From positions 2,790,001 through 2,854,000 of the forward strand of contig NW_026515544.1 of NCBI RefSeq assembly GCF_014898815.1: 64,000 nucleotides of DNA. Direction: 5' to 3'. Positions 61,290 through 64,000 of this stretch are shown here, one piece after another (the stretch's first letter is position 1; each line of letters begins with the position of its first letter). The notes beneath the pieces were generated by a model. That model made no database searches and was not told where the DNA came from. It was given only the letters and a program-made list of their open reading frames with translations. This stretch comes from Panonychus citri. Its lineage: Eukaryota > Arthropoda > Arachnida > Trombidiformes > Tetranychidae. The translations under genes were made by a program, and so were the position numbers.

Positions 61290-63011
61290 CAATACATGAA
61301 TAAGAAAGGGACCTGATTTTTGAGAGAAATAAGTTGAGTCTTGCCTTCGAGAAGATGATGATAAGGATAAAGATGAAAAAGATGTAACAAGATGATGGAT
61401 CAGACTTAAGGGAATGATGATAATGATGATGAAGATAAAGATGAGGATGAGAATGAAAAATGGTCTTTTTCTTTGTTTGTCTGTTTACTTAATTCAACCG
61501 AATGGAGGAGAAAAAGTTCTGAAACAAAAAACTCAACATTCTTAATCAAACATCTCGATCTCAACTCGAATTCATGGAAAAACAAAAGTTGAGCCGCAAG
61601 GTGAACACAATGTTATTTTTACATAGAAAACAAAGAAATCATCTCCTAACCATTCAACCATTACAATCATCACCATGATTACCATGTAATACTCACGAAA
61701 ACAGAACTATTCATAAGAACCAGAGATTTGAAAGTTTCGAGAGAGAAAAAAAGTTTTTTTCCAAAACTAAATTAATATTCGAGTTCATTTTTTTTATAAC
61801 GGTAAAACTCACATGAATAGTATCATGAACTTATCACGATCAATTATTAATCACATGAATCATGGTGAGTATTCAGAGATTAATCAAAAAACAACATTAA
61901 CAAAAAATGGTAACAAATGATGTAGATATAAAATTTATGATTGAATTGAATTTGAATATTAGTCTTTCCATGTTACATGGGGAAGAAAGTTCTAAGTATT
62001 CAAATGATCAGATAAAATGGGAGAAGATGATGAAGATGAAGAAGATGGAAAAAGAATAGAATAAAAAAAAGTGTTCTGGATTCATTGGAATATGAAGAAA
62101 GAATCCTTGTTGTTTAGAATTGATTTTCCATTAAGAATTTGAGTCGAGTATTCAATAGGAACAATTCTGAATGAATGAATACCCACACACACACACACAT
62201 TTTGAATGAACAATTACCATGGTAACAATAGTATTCATCATCTTCATGGTTCTTATCCTGGATTCACTATTTCTCCCTCTTTTCTGGTAGGGGGAAGCTG
62301 AAGGATAGAAAATGAGGATTACAATGAGTTCTATGGGTAAGTATTCATTCATTTTCATGGGTATGATAACAATAAGTAATCAGAATCATCTTTAAGAATG
62401 TTAATTTAATATAACAATAAATTTCTCAGAGTAACCATGAGTGGAAAGAGTTTTTCTTTTCCAATCAAGAGTATTCATGATGTTCCATCGTGATGAATTT
62501 GTAATGCTCTTGAAATGTTTTCCTCGTTCATTAGAATAACATCAAGTTGAAAAAAAAAAAAATGAACGAAAAATTGGAGAAGAAGAAAAAAAGTATTCGA
62601 TTGATCAAAAAAAAGATCTTTCAACGAAATTCTTTTTTAAATTCTTTATGATTTAATGTCATCCTTTAGGTTATCGTTTCTCGATTCTGAACATGTTCAT
62701 GGCGATTTTTCATCTCCTTCATTGGAAACTTCTACAAAAATGAAATCATTGTCCATTTTCAGGTCAATCATTTGTTACGATTTTTTCAACTTTTTTGTTT
62801 TCTTCTTTAACTTGTAATACATTTGAAATACTCATGACAAATTAATGATTAATTAGGTTGAAATAATGTTCATTTTCCTGAACACATCATGATATCCAAC
62901 ATTTTGCTCATAAATCATGAACTTTTCAAATTATTGGTGAATCATCATCATCATCAACTAATCATGATTCATTGAAATAATAATCTTAAAACATATTGAT
63001 TTGACATTTTA

Positions 63012-63561
63012 CTGCGTGACCAATAATACCTTGTTTTTTTTAAATACCCTGTAACTTCTTTATCTTTGATTCAAACCTAATAATTTTAGTAACGAATTAA
63101 GCACTAGACTTGCAAGTTAAATATCCATCCTTTCAAAATGATTTTCAATCTACAGGGTGAGTGCCTCAAGGCTCCAAAGGTGGCCAGTGAATAATATTTG
63201 ATGGTTAAAATCGTAAAAAAAACCTGAAATTTACGCAAATTGAGCACTTAATTAGCTGATAAATCATTTTCTCGGAACTTTAAGTAAAAAATTGAGATCA
63301 ATAACGATAGATACTTCTATTTAGCATATTATGACACCCTGAAATAGATTATATACTAAATAGTAATCATCTAATCCCACTTTTTGTTATTTTATGAAAC
63401 CCTCTGTAACTTTTCGATAGAATGTCCAATTTTCGAAAATTTTATATATAAAAAAACTTCAACTAATTACTGTAAAAATAAGCAGAAAAAAAAGTTACTG
63501 TGCGTTAGTATTTAGATTTAAACGCCATACTCAAAAAAACAACATATTATTGGTCACCCAG
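63012..63561. mobile_element. TIR element flanked by TA, degenerate
   Basis: The left end CTGCGTGACCAATAATACCT and the right end (reverse complement CTGGGTGACCAATAATATGT) form inverted repeats of about 30 bp with a few mismatches. TA lies outside each (63010-63011 and 63562-63563), as expected of Tc1/mariner-type insertions. A related motif, ACCCTGTAACTTCTT / ACCCTCTGTAACTTTTC, occurs twice in direct orientation inside (63046 and 63400). The 550-bp body has no transposase-like frame, so it is a non-autonomous or decayed copy. Confidence 0.7.
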
Positions 63562-64000
63562 TACTTTTCCTATTTTTTTTATCTTAATGTTCAATACAAA
63601 AAATCAAACCACAATCAAGTGTAATTGATTGTGATCATTAGTTAAAGACAAAAAATCAAATATAATCTCATGATATCATGATAGTAATTGAGACTCAGAA
63701 TGAGAATGTGATTTTTACAATATATTTGAGAGAGGGAAAAGTTTTCCCGATAACTGGTCAGAAACCTAAAATGTGTTGACCATTGGGAAAACAACTTACT
63801 GAATATTAACATTCCGATAGTAGTTGAGACTGAAAAGCCAAACTGACCAACTGACCACAACTATTTTCATGATGAGGGGGTGGATTGTAAGTTAAATGGT
63901 CATGAAATAAACATGATAAAGTAGCTGAAATTTAGACGATTCCACCGTTATAATGATAATGAGAGAGATGAAAACTAAATTCCTTGACCAGTTGAAAGAA

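Larger units (their letters stand above)
50961..64000. other. 13-kb stretch without recognisable genes
   Basis: No protein-like frame of useful length and no RNA gene was recognised on either strand. The sequence is built of AT-rich DNA, ATC/GAT runs (51420-51453, 51656-51671, 51761-51805 and 53200-53226), GA microsatellites, a perfect tandem duplication (55923-56698) and a TIR element near the right end. Short frames at 59197-59391, 59429-59515 and 60288-60512 are weak. A large intron, a regulatory domain of a developmental gene, or true gene desert are all possible. Confidence 0.55.

Noticed and set aside
1..64000. Bacterial-style features such as operons, ribosome binding sites, CRISPR arrays and rho-independent terminators
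   Set aside because: The window is animal nuclear DNA with spliced genes; the microsatellites and direct repeats lack the spacer structure of CRISPR arrays.

Overview
The window is nuclear DNA of an animal, very probably a chelicerate and most likely a mite of the spider-mite kind. The evidence is protein-coding genes split by short GT-AG introns (mostly 60-260 bp), strong AT richness, genes resembling animal NFI, raptor, VPS28, SNRNP40 and DCXR, and non-coding DNA full of GA/CT and ATC/GAT microsatellites. The species cannot be settled from the sequence alone.

Layout. 1-6.9 kb: the C-terminal exons of a Nuclear Factor I transcription factor on +, with the DNA-binding exons missing off the left edge and two alternative C-termini. 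6.9-10.1 kb: non-coding. 10.1-15.8 kb: a complete eight-exon raptor gene (mTORC1 scaffold) on -. 15.8-17.7 kb: a raptor/VPS28 head-to-head intergenic region carrying a MITE with an 8-bp target duplication. 17.8-18.4 kb: intronless VPS28 (ESCRT-I) on +. 18.7-25.2 kb: a four-exon PP2C-like (CG9801/TIPA type) gene on - with a low-complexity insertion inside its phosphatase fold. 26.5 kb: the first exon of an unidentified His-rich gene on +. 27.3-30.0 kb: a large single-exon secreted low-complexity protein on -. 31.4-32.3 kb: a compositionally distinct patch with a good acceptor and a possible terminal membrane exon on +. 38.0-39.0 kb: a two-exon secreted Gly/Ser-rich protein on +. 44.7-46.1 kb: complete five-exon SNRNP40 (U5 snRNP WD40 protein) on -, divergent from intronless DCXR (L-xylulose reductase) on + at 46.8-47.5 kb. 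47.6-49.5 kb: two terminal-inverted-repeat elements and one copy of a ~290-bp repeat whose other copy lies beyond the 3' end of SNRNP40. 50.4-51.0 kb: an intronless four-pass membrane protein. 51-64 kb: no recognisable gene, but long GA tracts, a perfect tandem duplication and a further TIR element.

The genes are housekeeping or regulatory and have no evident shared pathway. Linkage is mainly by head-to-head promoters (raptor/VPS28, PP2C-like/His-rich gene, SNRNP40/DCXR). I saw no clear new multi-gene system. The most checkable novelties are the NFI alternative ends, the cryptic exon at 32.2 kb, the two secreted orphan proteins, and four small non-autonomous DNA elements.

All exon models were built by hand from splice signals and reading-frame continuity. 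Each full model sums to a multiple of three.
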